In this document: positions 45,027-53,737 of the stretch, piece after piece
Layout: each line of letters opens with the position of its first letter
How positions within the stretch are numbered: the first letter of the stretch is position 1
Assembly: GCA_003150235.1 (NCBI GenBank)
Contig: QAMW01000043.1
Location: 1 to 64,000, forward strand
Reading direction: 5' to 3'
From: Bacteroidales bacterium
GTDB lineage: Bacteria > Bacteroidota > Bacteroidia > Bacteroidales > Muribaculaceae
DNA length: 64,000 nt
The notes under the pieces: generated by a model
What the model was told of the DNA's origin: nothing
Databases searched by the model: none
What the model saw: the letters and a program-made list of their open reading frames with translations, nothing else
Translations under genes and position numbers: made by a program

Positions 45027-45793
45027 CCCGCCTATCTTCAAACACTCGAACTATGATTGAAATGCTATCGATAGATTTAAGCAATTATTGTAGCAAAGGT
45101 TGCTCATTCTGTTATAATCACAGCAATCCCGCTGGCAATACAGCATGGAACGCAGAAGAAGCTATCGATTTTCTGAGAGACTGTGTTGCCAATGGGGTCA
45201 AAGCTGTGTCCCTCGGAGGTGGAGAGCCATTTGAATATGACGGCATATTTCAAATCATCGAGGCGCTTTACCCACTTTGTTATCTCTCAGTCACCTCCAA
45301 TGGCTTGTCATTGGAAAATGAAGAGGTATGGCAAAAACTGACCGTTTCAAAACCTGATAAAATTCACCTTACTATTCATCATCCCGAAGACAAAGATGAA
45401 GTTGAGCGTGTACTACATCGTCTGGGCTGTCTTAGAGACATAGGTATCAAACCAGGCATCAATTTGCTTGTTTCTTGCGACAAAATCACCAATGCGCACA
45501 ATGCTTACAGTAAGGCGATTCACTATATCACACCAGAACAGATAATATTAATACCTCAACGATTCTCCAAAACGCCAACGCCCCGTCAACTCTCCGAAGT
45601 CAGCGGGCAAAGACCTTTTCAGAGTCCATCATGCCTGCTCAAATGCCAGCCGCCAACAAATTTCGTTTCCGTTTCATGGGATAAAAAAGTCAACTTTTGT
45701 AGTTTTGCCAGAGGCAAAGAACCATTGCAGAGCCTCGACTATTCAGGATTATGCACTGCCTTGTCTAAAGTTAAATTTAAAACATGTGTATAA
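45020..45793 (+). CDS. Radical SAM protein
   Basis: 257 aa from ATG 45020 inside the end of the partner gene. The 4Fe-4S motif CSKGCSFC is C24-x3-C28-x2-C31, followed by GGGEP (SAM-binding). The fold is a short MoaA-like partial TIM barrel. The C-terminus has four further cysteines (CLLKCQPP..., NFCSFARG, LCTAL) that could ligate an auxiliary cluster, as in SPASM/twitch enzymes. No leader peptide or obvious RiPP precursor is found within 300 nt on either side. Activity and substrate unknown. Confidence 0.87.
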   Translation: MVTRLSSNTRTMIEMLSIDLSNYCSKGCSFCYNHSNPAGNTAWNAEEAIDFLRDCVANGVKAVSLGGGEPFEYDGIFQIIEALYPLCYLSVTSNGLSLENEEVWQKLTVSKPDKIHLTIHHPEDKDEVERVLHRLGCLRDIGIKPGINLLVSCDKITNAHNAYSKAIHYITPEQIILIPQRFSKTPTPRQLSEVSGQRPFQSPSCLLKCQPPTNFVSVSWDKKVNFCSFARGKEPLQSLDYSGLCTALSKVKFKTCV

Positions 45794-45967
45794 AATGAGT
45801 AAGTATCATTGAGTATTGATGGCGAAATTGAAATTACATTAAAGTTCATAGGTGTTCACAGCATTAATATCAATCTGCCGGATATAAGTAATGAATAACG
45901 AGGAGTCTGCAAATCACATAGTAAGTCATTTTTCACAAATCCACCAAATAGATTATCAAAAGCGCCC
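45794..45967. other. Gap before hipBST, no convincing gene
   Basis: Contains only short open pieces, including one reading GEIEITLKFIGVHSININLPDI that may be a fragment, and the 22-nt repeat at 45929-45950. No terminator hairpin was recognised for the radical SAM operon. Confidence 0.4.
45929..45950. repeat. Copy of the ncRNA promoter segment
   Basis: 22 nt identical to 37066-37087 (ending CACAAATCCACCAAATA). There they cover the -33 box and spacer of a minus-strand promoter; here no -7 box follows, so it is a truncated copy. Confidence 0.75.
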
Positions 45968-45991
45968 AAAAGTCTACTATATTATACTTCA
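45968..45991. promoter_or_regulatory. Distal HipB operator candidate
   Basis: AAAAGTCT-N8-ATACTTCA, an imperfect version of the site at 46030, with the same 8-nt spacer. The two sites lie 62 bp apart (about six turns), which would suit looping or cooperative binding. Confidence 0.6.
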
Positions 45992-46029
45992 TTCAGTCAA
46001 TATCAAAGCTAATGAGAGTGGGAGCTACC

Positions 46030-46053
46030 AAAAGTATGATTTATTATACTTTT
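46030..46053. promoter_or_regulatory. Proximal HipB operator candidate
   Basis: AAAAGTAT-N8-ATACTTTT, perfect inverted arms of 8 bp with an 8-nt spacer, ending just before the -33 box. E. coli HipB operators also have two half-sites separated by N8. Confidence 0.75.
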
Positions 46054-46054
46054 A

Positions 46055-46086
46055 TTTGATAATCACGGTAAATCTTCATATTTTTG
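46055..46086 (+). promoter_or_regulatory. hipBST promoter
   Basis: TTTG at 46055-46058, 20-nt spacer, TATTTTTG at 46079-46086: perfect consensus. Start near 46093 leaves a short leader to ATG 46111. Confidence 0.82.
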
Positions 46087-46110
46087 CAGAAAAGTTTATT
46101 ATGTCAGACC

Positions 46111-46311
46111 ATGGAACTGATGGATATAATGAAACAGCGGCGAGAAACTCTCGCTCTTACCCAACAGGATCTTGCTGAAATGTCGCAAGTAGGTCTTGCC
46201 ACAATCAAGGATATTGAGCGCGGCAAGGGGAATCCTGCACTTAGCACCGTTAAGAAAATTCTTGATGTTCTTGGCATTGAGATTGAATATCGCATAAGGC
46301 AGACCGTATGA
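46111..46311 (+). CDS. hipB: HipB-like XRE antitoxin/repressor
   Basis: 66 aa from ATG 46111 (a longer reading from 46084 would begin before the predicted transcript start). An XRE HTH, TLALTQQDLAEMSQVGLATIKDIERGKGNPALSTVKKILDVLG, makes up most of the protein. It overlaps hipS by 4 nt (ATGA). As in HipBST/HipBA systems it should bind the palindromes at 45968 and 46030 and repress the operon as part of the complex. Confidence 0.9.
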   Translation: MELMDIMKQRRETLALTQQDLAEMSQVGLATIKDIERGKGNPALSTVKKILDVLGIEIEYRIRQTV

Positions 46312-46637
46312 AACAACTTGAGGTATATTTCAATGAAATAAAAGCCGGTATATTGGCGGAACAGCATCCGGGAATCGGATATTCTTTCCAATATTGTAAA
46401 GATTATCTTGACTCTGCTATGCCCCCGATTTCCGCTACGTTACCCAAAAGAACAGATGCTTTTTATTCTGAGCACTTGTTCCCTTTCTTCTCTAATATGA
46501 TTCCGGAGGGAGCAAACCGTCGTGTGATTTGCCGCTCGTTGAAAATTGATGAACAGGATTTCTTCGGACTGCTTGAAGCGATGGCCGACAGAGATTTTAT
46601 TGGAGCCGTTAATGTCAGGAGGATTACCAATGATTGA
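46308..46637 (+). CDS. hipS: HipS-like antitoxin (HipA N-terminal domain)
   Basis: 109 aa, equal to the N-subdomain 1 of HipA encoded separately: LEVYFNEIKAGILAEQHPGIGYSFQY and FPFFSNMIPEGANRRVICRSLKIDEQDFFGLLEAM. In HipBST of enteropathogenic E. coli the small HipS is the antitoxin that inhibits the HipT kinase. Overlaps hipB by 4 nt and hipT by 8 nt. Confidence 0.88.
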   Translation: MKQLEVYFNEIKAGILAEQHPGIGYSFQYCKDYLDSAMPPISATLPKRTDAFYSEHLFPFFSNMIPEGANRRVICRSLKIDEQDFFGLLEAMADRDFIGAVNVRRITND

Positions 46638-47634
46638 AATAAAGAACTGCCCTTCTTCTCTTGCGGAGGGATTTGACACTTATAGCCCGAAGTCCGCCAA
46701 ATTACTATTTAGTAAAACAAAAGTGAATCCGATACTTGGATTTGACATTGACGAATTCCGAAATGTAAGCGAGATTGCAGATGCCATGCACCGCATATCG
46801 GTTTCAGGCGTTCAGGAAAAATTCCCTGCTATTATAAATGCAGGTGCTATCAATATAGCAGGCGTCAATGAGCGTTCGACGCATATATTGAAACCCGCAC
46901 CTTGGGACAAGACTCTTCGTGACCGCAAGATGATTCCTGCAAACGAGCATCTTACGATGCAGATTGCCTCACAAATTTACGGCATACAGACCGCAGCTAA
47001 TGGTCTATGTTTTACATCTAAAGGACAACCGGTATATATTACCCGCCGTTTCGACATCCTCCCCGACGGATCAAAACTACCTATGGAAGATTTCGCCTCG
47101 ATAATAGGCAGGAATGAACAGACTACCGGACTCCAGTTCAAATACAACGGTAGCTATGAGGATATAGCCAAAGCAATTAGAGCAAATGTCGCTGCGTGGA
47201 TGGTTGACATGGAGCGATTCTTTGATCTTGTGGTATTCAATTATATCTATGCCAACGGTGACGCTCACCTTAAAAATTTCTCGCTGGTTCTGAATGGACA
47301 GGATTACCGTCTGGCTCCTGCTTACGACCTCATCAATACCAGCCTGCATGTCAATGGCGATGATTTTGGCCTTGACGGGGGACTGTCATCCGATATAGAA
47401 AAGAGCGACGTTTACGACAGAACCGGGCACCCTTGCCGTCTGGATTTTGAGATGTTCGGCGACAAAATTGGCTTGGTAAAAAAACGTATTGATAGAATCC
47501 TAAACAAATATACCGCTTTCCCTGAAGGCGCAAAGCGACTTGTTGACCATAGTTTTCTCACCGACAAACTGAGACGTAACTACGTCCGCATCATAAACGA
47601 GCGCATAAACCGTTTCAACAGAGTATCCGAATAA
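46630..47634 (+). CDS. hipT: HipT-like serine/threonine kinase toxin
   Basis: 334 aa from ATG 46630, preceded by GGAGG; the longer frame reading is inside hipS and rejected. Length and motifs match HipT. The Gly-rich loop HRISVSGVQEKF has S57-V-S59, the same positions as the autophosphorylated SxS of E. coli HipT. The catalytic loop ANGDAHLKNF has D211, and the metal site is APAYDLINT. HipT phosphorylates a tRNA synthetase (TrpS in E. coli) and stalls translation. The target here is unknown. All key residues are present, so the toxin should be active. Confidence 0.92.
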   Translation: MIEIKNCPSSLAEGFDTYSPKSAKLLFSKTKVNPILGFDIDEFRNVSEIADAMHRISVSGVQEKFPAIINAGAINIAGVNERSTHILKPAPWDKTLRDRKMIPANEHLTMQIASQIYGIQTAANGLCFTSKGQPVYITRRFDILPDGSKLPMEDFASIIGRNEQTTGLQFKYNGSYEDIAKAIRANVAAWMVDMERFFDLVVFNYIYANGDAHLKNFSLVLNGQDYRLAPAYDLINTSLHVNGDDFGLDGGLSSDIEKSDVYDRTGHPCRLDFEMFGDKIGLVKKRIDRILNKYTAFPEGAKRLVDHSFLTDKLRRNYVRIINERINRFNRVSE

Positions 47635-47655
47635 ATTAACTTTAATCGTACCAAA

Positions 47656-48174
47656 ATGTCAAAAGCAAAATTAAAAAAACAGATGTCGGCTCTTTCAAAA
47701 GAACAGGTAGTCGATATAATGCTCCAGCTATACGATGCGAGCAAGGAAGCAAGTGCATGGCTTGAGTTTTATATGGAGCCCAATAGCGATGCCGAGCTTG
47801 AAAAATATAAGAAAGCAATACGCAACCAGTTTTTTGGTCGTAACGACTGGCCTAAAGACCCAAGCTTCAGAGAATGCAATAAACTGATAACCGCATTCAA
47901 GAAACTTATACCCGACCCACATGCCATTGCTGACCTGATGCTCTACTATGTGGAACAAGGATGCAGCCTGACCGCACAATTTGGCGATTACGACGATCCG
48001 TTTTATACCGCTCTTGAAAACAATTTCAGTAAAGCGGTCAAATTCATATCATCTAATGGACTGATGTCAGAATACTCGCCACGTATGAAAAAGATGATTG
48101 AGTCGGTAGAATGCTGTGGTTGGGGATTCCCGGACACTCTTTGGGATATTTATTACGAATACGCAGAGGATTGA
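47656..48174 (+). CDS. DUF6155-family protein
   Basis: 172 aa, 21 nt after hipT and probably cotranscribed. Begins SKAKLKKQMSALSKEQVVDIMLQLYDASKEA; all-helical, with WxxxY motifs near the C-terminus (WGFPDTLWDIYYEY). DUF6155 members are short proteins without assigned function, often near toxin-antitoxin or mobile genes. No membrane segment. A terminator lies at 48459. Confidence 0.8.
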   Translation: MSKAKLKKQMSALSKEQVVDIMLQLYDASKEASAWLEFYMEPNSDAELEKYKKAIRNQFFGRNDWPKDPSFRECNKLITAFKKLIPDPHAIADLMLYYVEQGCSLTAQFGDYDDPFYTALENNFSKAVKFISSNGLMSEYSPRMKKMIESVECCGWGFPDTLWDIYYEYAED

Positions 48175-48289
48175 TTAAATTCTTTTAAGCATGGATACTT
48201 CAATTTAGCGGAATAAGAGTTACACTTTTTCGACCAAATAAGCATGCCTCCATTACACTTTAAACGAATCGATAATGAACTTGCATCGG

Positions 48290-48505
48290 CTTGCACATCT
48301 TAGTTAAGATAGCTATATTTGCGATACAAAAACACAGACCTGAGAAGGTTTAAATTAGCGAACTATAAAAGGTAAAAACGGAGCAAAATCGAGCTTTAAT
48401 ACCCGAAGAAATACAAGCGGAATACGCGTTCCATTAGAATAGCATGCAATATAAAAACGATATCGGCCTACGTTCACACGCAAGCCGATATCAGAACATT
48501 TGTTT
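48290..48505 (+). ncRNA. Possible orphan transcript with terminator
   Basis: CTTG at 48290-48293, 20-nt spacer and TATATTTG at 48314-48321 form a good promoter; the hairpin at 48459-48492 ends it. The ~170 nt between contain no ORF of note. The same hairpin would also end the hipBST-DUF6155 transcript, so the promoter is the only specific evidence. Confidence 0.35.
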
Positions 48506-48507
48506 TT
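48459..48507. terminator. Bidirectional terminator between island and starch locus
   Basis: GATATCGGC (48459-48467) pairs perfectly with GCCGATATC (48484-48492), with TTTGTTTTT on the plus side. Genes converge here from both sides. The rest of 48175-48551 holds only the possible promoter at 48290. Confidence 0.75.
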
Positions 48508-48551
48508 AGTCTATACAATCTTATATTTACTTTAATTCTCTTGCTCTAATT

Positions 48552-50651
48552 CTATTTCTTTGCAATGCGGATTGCGGCTCCGCCGCCGGCAGCAAGACGC
48601 TGCTTCAGCTTGGTCTTTGAATCGACCTTCACGGTACGTATGCGGTAAGCCTGCGGATTATCCTTCCAGTGGGCGTCAGGCGCATCCTCATAAATTGTCG
48701 CCACATATTTCTCCCCCTTCGGCAGAAAGCTCATGTCAATGAGTGCCGTCCTCGGATTTTCATCAGTGATTGCACCCACATACCAGTCGTCGGAGTTCTT
48801 GTCAAGACGCGCCACGGTGATATACCGGTTAGGCTCCGCCTCCAGATAACGCGAGTCAGCCCAATCGACCGGGACATCCTTTATAAACTGGAATGCATCG
48901 GGGAAACGCTCGTAATTTTCCGGCAGGTCACACGCCATCTGCATCGGCGACGGCATCGTCAGATACAGCGCGAGTTGACGCGCAAGTGTTGTACCTGCCT
49001 GCGAATCTTTACCCTCGCCATAATAGCTCAGGCGTGTCTCAAACAGACCGGGCGTGTAATCCATCGGTCCTCCTTTCAGACGCGTGAACGGCAACATACA
49101 GGTATGCGATGGCGGATTGCCTCCGAATGATTCAAATTCACCCCCACGTGCCGACTCCTGTGCAAGCCAGTTAGGATAAGTGCGGCAGAGTCCCGTGGGA
49201 CGCGGCGCCTCATGGCTGTCGACCATAATCTGATAGTCGGCGGCGCGCTCTATCACGTGACGCGCGTGGTCAACCATCCACTGTGACGTGTGATGTTCCG
49301 ACCGCGGTATAATCGCTCCTACGTAACCGGTCTTAACAGCATCGTAATTGTTATCTTTCATAAACTTGAATGCGCGGTCAAGCTGCAACTCGTAGTCGGC
49401 GGCATTGGCAGCAGTCTCATGGTGCATGATCAGCTTCACGCCTTTTTCCTTAGCATAGTCGCGTAACGCAGGCAGATCAAAATCAGGATAAGGCTTGTCA
49501 AACAGGAACTGGCGGTTTTTACGATAGCTCGCCCAGTCTTCCCATCCTTCATTCCATCCCTCCACAAGCACACCGTCTATGCCATGTTTGGCTGCGAAGT
49601 CAATGTAACGCTTCACATTCTCCGTGTTGGCGGGATGTCTTCCGTTAGACTTCAATTTCGAATAATCGGTCACGCCCGGTTTTGCGAGATAGTCATCGGA
49701 ATACGCCCATGTCTTGACATTGCCTGTAAACATCTCCCACCATACCCCGATGAATTTCATCGGTTTTATCCATGACGTATCCTCAATCTTACACGGCTCG
49801 TTAAGGTTGAGTATCAGTTGGGAGGAAAGTATGTCACGGGCGTCATCGCTTACAATCAGCGTGCGCCAGGGCGTACTGAACGGCAACTGCAGATATGCAC
49901 TCACCCCGAGACGGTCGGGCACGAGATGCGCTTTCATTCCGTGAGTATCGGGGTTCACGTCGAGCAGCATGGCAGGATAGCCGGCAAGAGCAGCTTCGTG
50001 GGCGCTTACATATACCGAGTCAACCGTCTTCATAAGAAGCGGAGTCTGAATGACCGTACCTCCTGTACGCTGTGCCTCCGAATGTTTTTTATAATTATTC
50101 AGTGCCTCGGGCAAAGCGGAAAACGTGGTTTCCGACCACAGATACTCATCGGTGTCATAGTCACCGGGTATACAGAATAAAGTGTGGTCGTCAGTATAAT
50201 TAAACTCGGTAAGTTCCTCTTTAAGGGTAAGATAGTTGTTCTTTTTCTGCGCAGGGAGTTCGTAGCGGAATCCAACACCGTCATCAAACACGCGGAAACG
50301 CACCGTCATCACCCGTTCCGGATTGTCGGCACGGAGATTCACTGCAAGCTCACGGAAATGGTCGCGTACATTGGCATACTCACCCCACACCGGCTGCCAT
50401 GAACGGTCTACAGTGACGGTATCTATACCGGTCACAGTGAACCCGTCGGTAAAAGCGGTCTCGTCGGCTTTCAGCCCGAGGCGGCTCGGCGCTATAAGCG
50501 TCTTACCCTTGTAATCAAGGGAATAGTAAGGTGTACCTTCCGCATTCACATCGACGTAGAGTCGCAGATTTCCATCGGGCGAGGTTATACCCGCGGCTGC
50601 CATCTCCATGACACCCGCGAGCAAAAACAGTTGTATCAGAAGTTTTTTCAT
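48552..50651 (-). CDS. GH97 family alpha-glucosidase/glucoamylase (SusB-like)
   Basis: 699 aa. Signal peptide MKKLLIQLFLLAGVMEMAAA, so periplasmic. The N-terminal GH97 beta-sandwich (ITSPDGNLRLYVDVNAEGTPYYSLDYKGK) is followed by the (beta/alpha)8 domain with FIGVWWEM, VLVEGWNEGWEDW, LIMHHETAAN, DSHEAPRPTG and ESARGGEFESF. The HHE and GGEF glutamates fit the inverting, alpha-glucan-cleaving branch represented by SusB of B. thetaiotaomicron, which trims maltooligosaccharides to glucose. Last gene of the susCDE-GH13-GH97 operon, 19 nt after the GH13 gene. Confidence 0.95.
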   Translation of the reverse strand: MKKLLIQLFLLAGVMEMAAAGITSPDGNLRLYVDVNAEGTPYYSLDYKGKTLIAPSRLGLKADETAFTDGFTVTGIDTVTVDRSWQPVWGEYANVRDHFRELAVNLRADNPERVMTVRFRVFDDGVGFRYELPAQKKNNYLTLKEELTEFNYTDDHTLFCIPGDYDTDEYLWSETTFSALPEALNNYKKHSEAQRTGGTVIQTPLLMKTVDSVYVSAHEAALAGYPAMLLDVNPDTHGMKAHLVPDRLGVSAYLQLPFSTPWRTLIVSDDARDILSSQLILNLNEPCKIEDTSWIKPMKFIGVWWEMFTGNVKTWAYSDDYLAKPGVTDYSKLKSNGRHPANTENVKRYIDFAAKHGIDGVLVEGWNEGWEDWASYRKNRQFLFDKPYPDFDLPALRDYAKEKGVKLIMHHETAANAADYELQLDRAFKFMKDNNYDAVKTGYVGAIIPRSEHHTSQWMVDHARHVIERAADYQIMVDSHEAPRPTGLCRTYPNWLAQESARGGEFESFGGNPPSHTCMLPFTRLKGGPMDYTPGLFETRLSYYGEGKDSQAGTTLARQLALYLTMPSPMQMACDLPENYERFPDAFQFIKDVPVDWADSRYLEAEPNRYITVARLDKNSDDWYVGAITDENPRTALIDMSFLPKGEKYVATIYEDAPDAHWKDNPQAYRIRTVKVDSKTKLKQRLAAGGGAAIRIAKK

Positions 50652-50670
50652 CTGAAATGGTGAAAAAGGG

Positions 50671-51999
50671 TTAGTTCATCAAAATGGTGTAACTGTAAGG
50701 TTCAAGACTGATTTCCACAGGCACTGTCACCTGCTTGCCGTCAATCAGTCCGGTCATTGTGCTTCCGGCAAGTGAGATAGGACTTTTGACGCTCTTCTCG
50801 CTTCCGGTGGTGTTGACCGCAACGAGAAGATTATGCCCCGGAATCGCGCGTGTGAAACATACCACCGACGAGTTGGAAAAGTCACGCAACTCACCGCGGC
50901 GCACCTCGGTTGAAGCCTTGAACGCGGCATTGATTGCCTTGTATTCATCGGAAATTGATGTCGAGAAGTCGAGCGTCATGTAATTGAAGAACGAAAGTTT
51001 GCCCGACAGCCCCTCGACATCCATCGATGAATAAATCATCGGTGTGCCGTTAAGCATAGACGCAAGCATGTAAGCCGCAGGCACACCCTCAGGAGCGCCA
51101 AACATCGTCGCAACATTATTCTCAGCCGCTACATCGTGGTTAAACACATAGCGAAGTATCGATTTTCCGTCGGGCACCTTTGCGAGAGCCTCCACGGCTT
51201 CTTTGACAACATCGGCAGGTTTACCACCGTTGAATGCAGCCGAAATAGTTGTCGAGCTGTTCCAGTCATATATCATGTCGAATCCGTCGGCATAATAATC
51301 AGGATTTGCCGTCTCGGCAAGCATAATCATATCACTGTTCTTGGCTCGCAACGCAGTGATTACATCGCTCCAGAAATCATGGGGCACACCGTCGGCGTAG
51401 TCGCAGCGATAACCGTCTATACCAAGCTGCTCAACCCAGAAGAGCATCGCATCTTTCATAGCGGCGCGCATATCGGCATTGGCGAAATTTAGCTGCGCCA
51501 CATCCGACCATCCCGAAGGCGAGACGATATTGCCTGCGGCATCCTTTACATACCAGTCGGGATGCTCGGTAATCCAGCTGCAATCCCATGCCGTATGGTT
51601 AGCCACCCAGTCCAGAATGACCTTCATACCGCTTGAATGGGCGGTATTGACTAGTTCCTTCAGGTCGGTCATTGTGCCGTAACGGGGATTCACCGCCTTG
51701 AAGTCGCGGATACAGTAGGGCGACCCTATGCCGTTAAGTTCGCCCGGTTCATAGACCGGCATAACCCATAGTATGTCACACTCCATACCCGCTATACGCG
51801 ACACCTGGCGCGTAAGCCCTTTCAAGCACTCGTTATCGCCGAAGAAACGTGGATTTGCCTGATAAATCACATTGGTTGACACCTCATTGCCGATCACAGG
51901 TTCAGCCGGGTTGGCAGGCATGTCAATCTCGTAAGAGGTGCAGCCGGCGGCGGCAAACGCCGCCACCGTTGCAATAAATGATGCTATCTTATTCATCAA
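50671..51999 (-). CDS. GH13 alpha-amylase lipoprotein (SusG-position)
   Basis: 442 aa. Lipoprotein signal with lipobox AAGC (Cys19). GH13 barrel: GYRCDYADG (nucleophile Asp), MIMLAETANPD (acid Glu), FNHDV (third Asp) and NHTAWD in the first conserved region. Shorter than SusG, lacking an inserted CBM58. Placed between the SusE-like protein and GH97, it likely cuts starch at the cell surface or in the periplasm. Overlap/spacing of a few nt on both sides indicates one operon. Confidence 0.94.
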   Translation of the reverse strand: MMNKIASFIATVAAFAAAGCTSYEIDMPANPAEPVIGNEVSTNVIYQANPRFFGDNECLKGLTRQVSRIAGMECDILWVMPVYEPGELNGIGSPYCIRDFKAVNPRYGTMTDLKELVNTAHSSGMKVILDWVANHTAWDCSWITEHPDWYVKDAAGNIVSPSGWSDVAQLNFANADMRAAMKDAMLFWVEQLGIDGYRCDYADGVPHDFWSDVITALRAKNSDMIMLAETANPDYYADGFDMIYDWNSSTTISAAFNGGKPADVVKEAVEALAKVPDGKSILRYVFNHDVAAENNVATMFGAPEGVPAAYMLASMLNGTPMIYSSMDVEGLSGKLSFFNYMTLDFSTSISDEYKAINAAFKASTEVRRGELRDFSNSSVVCFTRAIPGHNLLVAVNTTGSEKSVKSPISLAGSTMTGLIDGKQVTVPVEISLEPYSYTILMN

Positions 52000-52004
52000 C
52001 TTTC

Positions 52005-53726
52005 TTATTTAAGTTCAGCACCGGCGGGATTAGCCACAATCGTGTAATCCTTATCAAGGGTGATGGTCATGGCGTCGTACTGGGTATCGTTATTGTTATT
52101 GAATATCAGGTTCTCGGTCTCGCCGTCACCTTCAACAGTCAACACCTTGTAAGTCACGCCGTCAATTGTCTCGGTCACTTCTGGACGTGTACCGGGCCAA
52201 CCGCCGAATATCTCCTTGTCACCCCAGGCATATACGTAGAAGTCGCTCCAACCGGTCTTGTCTTCGATATAAATCTTATATTGATTTGACGAGGGTTCGA
52301 CAGCTACCGCGCCGTCGGGATTTGCAACTATGTAGTAATCCTTGTCCAGGGTGATGGTCATGGCGTCATACTGGGTGCCGTTGTTGTCGTTGAATATCAG
52401 GTTCTCGGTCTCACCGTTGCCTTCGACAGTAAACACGAGGTAGGTCACGCCACCGATTTCCTTTGTCTCAGTCGACGACATTCCCGGCCAGCCGCCGAAT
52501 ATCTCCTTATCGCCGTAGGCATAGATGTAGAAATCGCTCCATCCGGTAAGATTCTGCACATAAATCTTGTATTCCTCGCCCGGCTGAGGCTCGGGTTCCG
52601 GTTCCGGATCTACAGTCCCGGGGGTGTAGGTCTCCGGATCTATTTCAACAGCACGGTTGGATGACAGCTCGACATAGACATCGCGGTCAAGATTGAATAC
52701 TACCACGTCGTCAACCTGCTTACCGTTGCCGTTATTGAGTATAACGTGTTCTTCAAGCCCTGCATTGCAGTTTGCCGCGCCAAGGTCGAAGTAAGTGTAT
52801 GTCACGCCCTTGATTACCTGTGTGCCGGTAGGAGCCATGCCCGGCCATGCACCGTTAAGGTCATTGACAGTACCCCACATGTAGAGATACAACTCATCCC
52901 ATCCGGAATTATTAACAACAAACACCGTGTAGCCGTCGTGAGTGACAACCGACGACGGGTCAAACTCGTTGACGCTCTCGGGAGTGAGTTCAAGATAGAA
53001 ATCCTGATTCAGCGTCACGTTATAATCGGGAAGCTGACTGCCGTTGTTGTTATTATTGAAAATGAGGTTAAGATTCTTTCCCTCGTTAGCCGCACCGGTA
53101 TCGAAATACTTGTAATTCACACCGTCAATCTCCACCTTTCCGGTAGGAGTTATTCCCGGCCATGCGCCGAATGCCTCGGCATCACCGTAAGCATACATTG
53201 CAAGTTCCTCATAACCGGAATTATCGACAACATAGATTACATAACCGTCATGTACGATTTCGTCAGGATTCTGGGGTTTGTTGAAATAGTCAGCCCAACG
53301 ATATACGAGCACATTGATGCGGTTGCCAAGACCGGGAGCCTCTGTGTGCACCACAGGCTTGTTGTCAAGTGACCTTTCCTCACCCTGCTCAACGGAGTAG
53401 AATGTATATCCGTCGGCGAGAGTCTTACCCTTGACGAAATCATCGGGATTCAGATATACGCCCCATTTCACATCGGTATCCGATGCTTTTTCAAGTTGCC
53501 AGCGCGGGTCGCCCACGGCATCCATTCCGCCGTTGAACTCGCCTATGATATAAATTTTATCGGTGGCAAGCGTACCCTGCGGCACAATTACTTCAAGCAG
53601 CTCGTAGCCCGGTCGCAGTTCAAAGCGCGGAAGCTCGCTGTCAAATATTATCTCATCCTTCGAGCATCCTGCAAGCATAGGCAGGAGCATGAGAAAAAGA
53701 ACAGTGAATATATTGAGTTTCTTCAT
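52005..53726 (-). CDS. SusE/SusF-like surface starch-binding lipoprotein with four modules
   Basis: 573 aa. Lipoprotein, lipobox LAGC with Cys21. An N-terminal SusE domain (about 25-150) is followed by four starch-binding modules at about 160-255, 263-362, 386-475 and 483-573. Each has the pattern Y-IY/VFV--NSGW-ELY-Y-WG----FGGWPG, with aromatic residues suited to glucan binding (CBM26-like). A PEPEPEPQPG linker separates modules 2 and 3. Modules 3 and 4 are almost identical, pointing to recent duplication. It holds starch at the surface for SusC/SusD and the amylase. Middle of the operon. Confidence 0.93.
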   Translation of the reverse strand: MKKLNIFTVLFLMLLPMLAGCSKDEIIFDSELPRFELRPGYELLEVIVPQGTLATDKIYIIGEFNGGMDAVGDPRWQLEKASDTDVKWGVYLNPDDFVKGKTLADGYTFYSVEQGEERSLDNKPVVHTEAPGLGNRINVLVYRWADYFNKPQNPDEIVHDGYVIYVVDNSGYEELAMYAYGDAEAFGAWPGITPTGKVEIDGVNYKYFDTGAANEGKNLNLIFNNNNNGSQLPDYNVTLNQDFYLELTPESVNEFDPSSVVTHDGYTVFVVNNSGWDELYLYMWGTVNDLNGAWPGMAPTGTQVIKGVTYTYFDLGAANCNAGLEEHVILNNGNGKQVDDVVVFNLDRDVYVELSSNRAVEIDPETYTPGTVDPEPEPEPQPGEEYKIYVQNLTGWSDFYIYAYGDKEIFGGWPGMSSTETKEIGGVTYLVFTVEGNGETENLIFNDNNGTQYDAMTITLDKDYYIVANPDGAVAVEPSSNQYKIYIEDKTGWSDFYVYAWGDKEIFGGWPGTRPEVTETIDGVTYKVLTVEGDGETENLIFNNNNDTQYDAMTITLDKDYTIVANPAGAELK

Positions 53727-53737
53727 GATGTCTGATA

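Noticed and set aside
45020..45793. Prokaryotic viperin
   Set aside because: The cluster motif and length differ from viperins, which have a CNYxCxFC-type motif; here it is CSKGCSFC with extra C-terminal cysteines.
45891..46178. 95-codon frame upstream of and overlapping hipB
   Set aside because: It runs through the operators and promoter of hipBST and then out of frame into hipB; no family resemblance.
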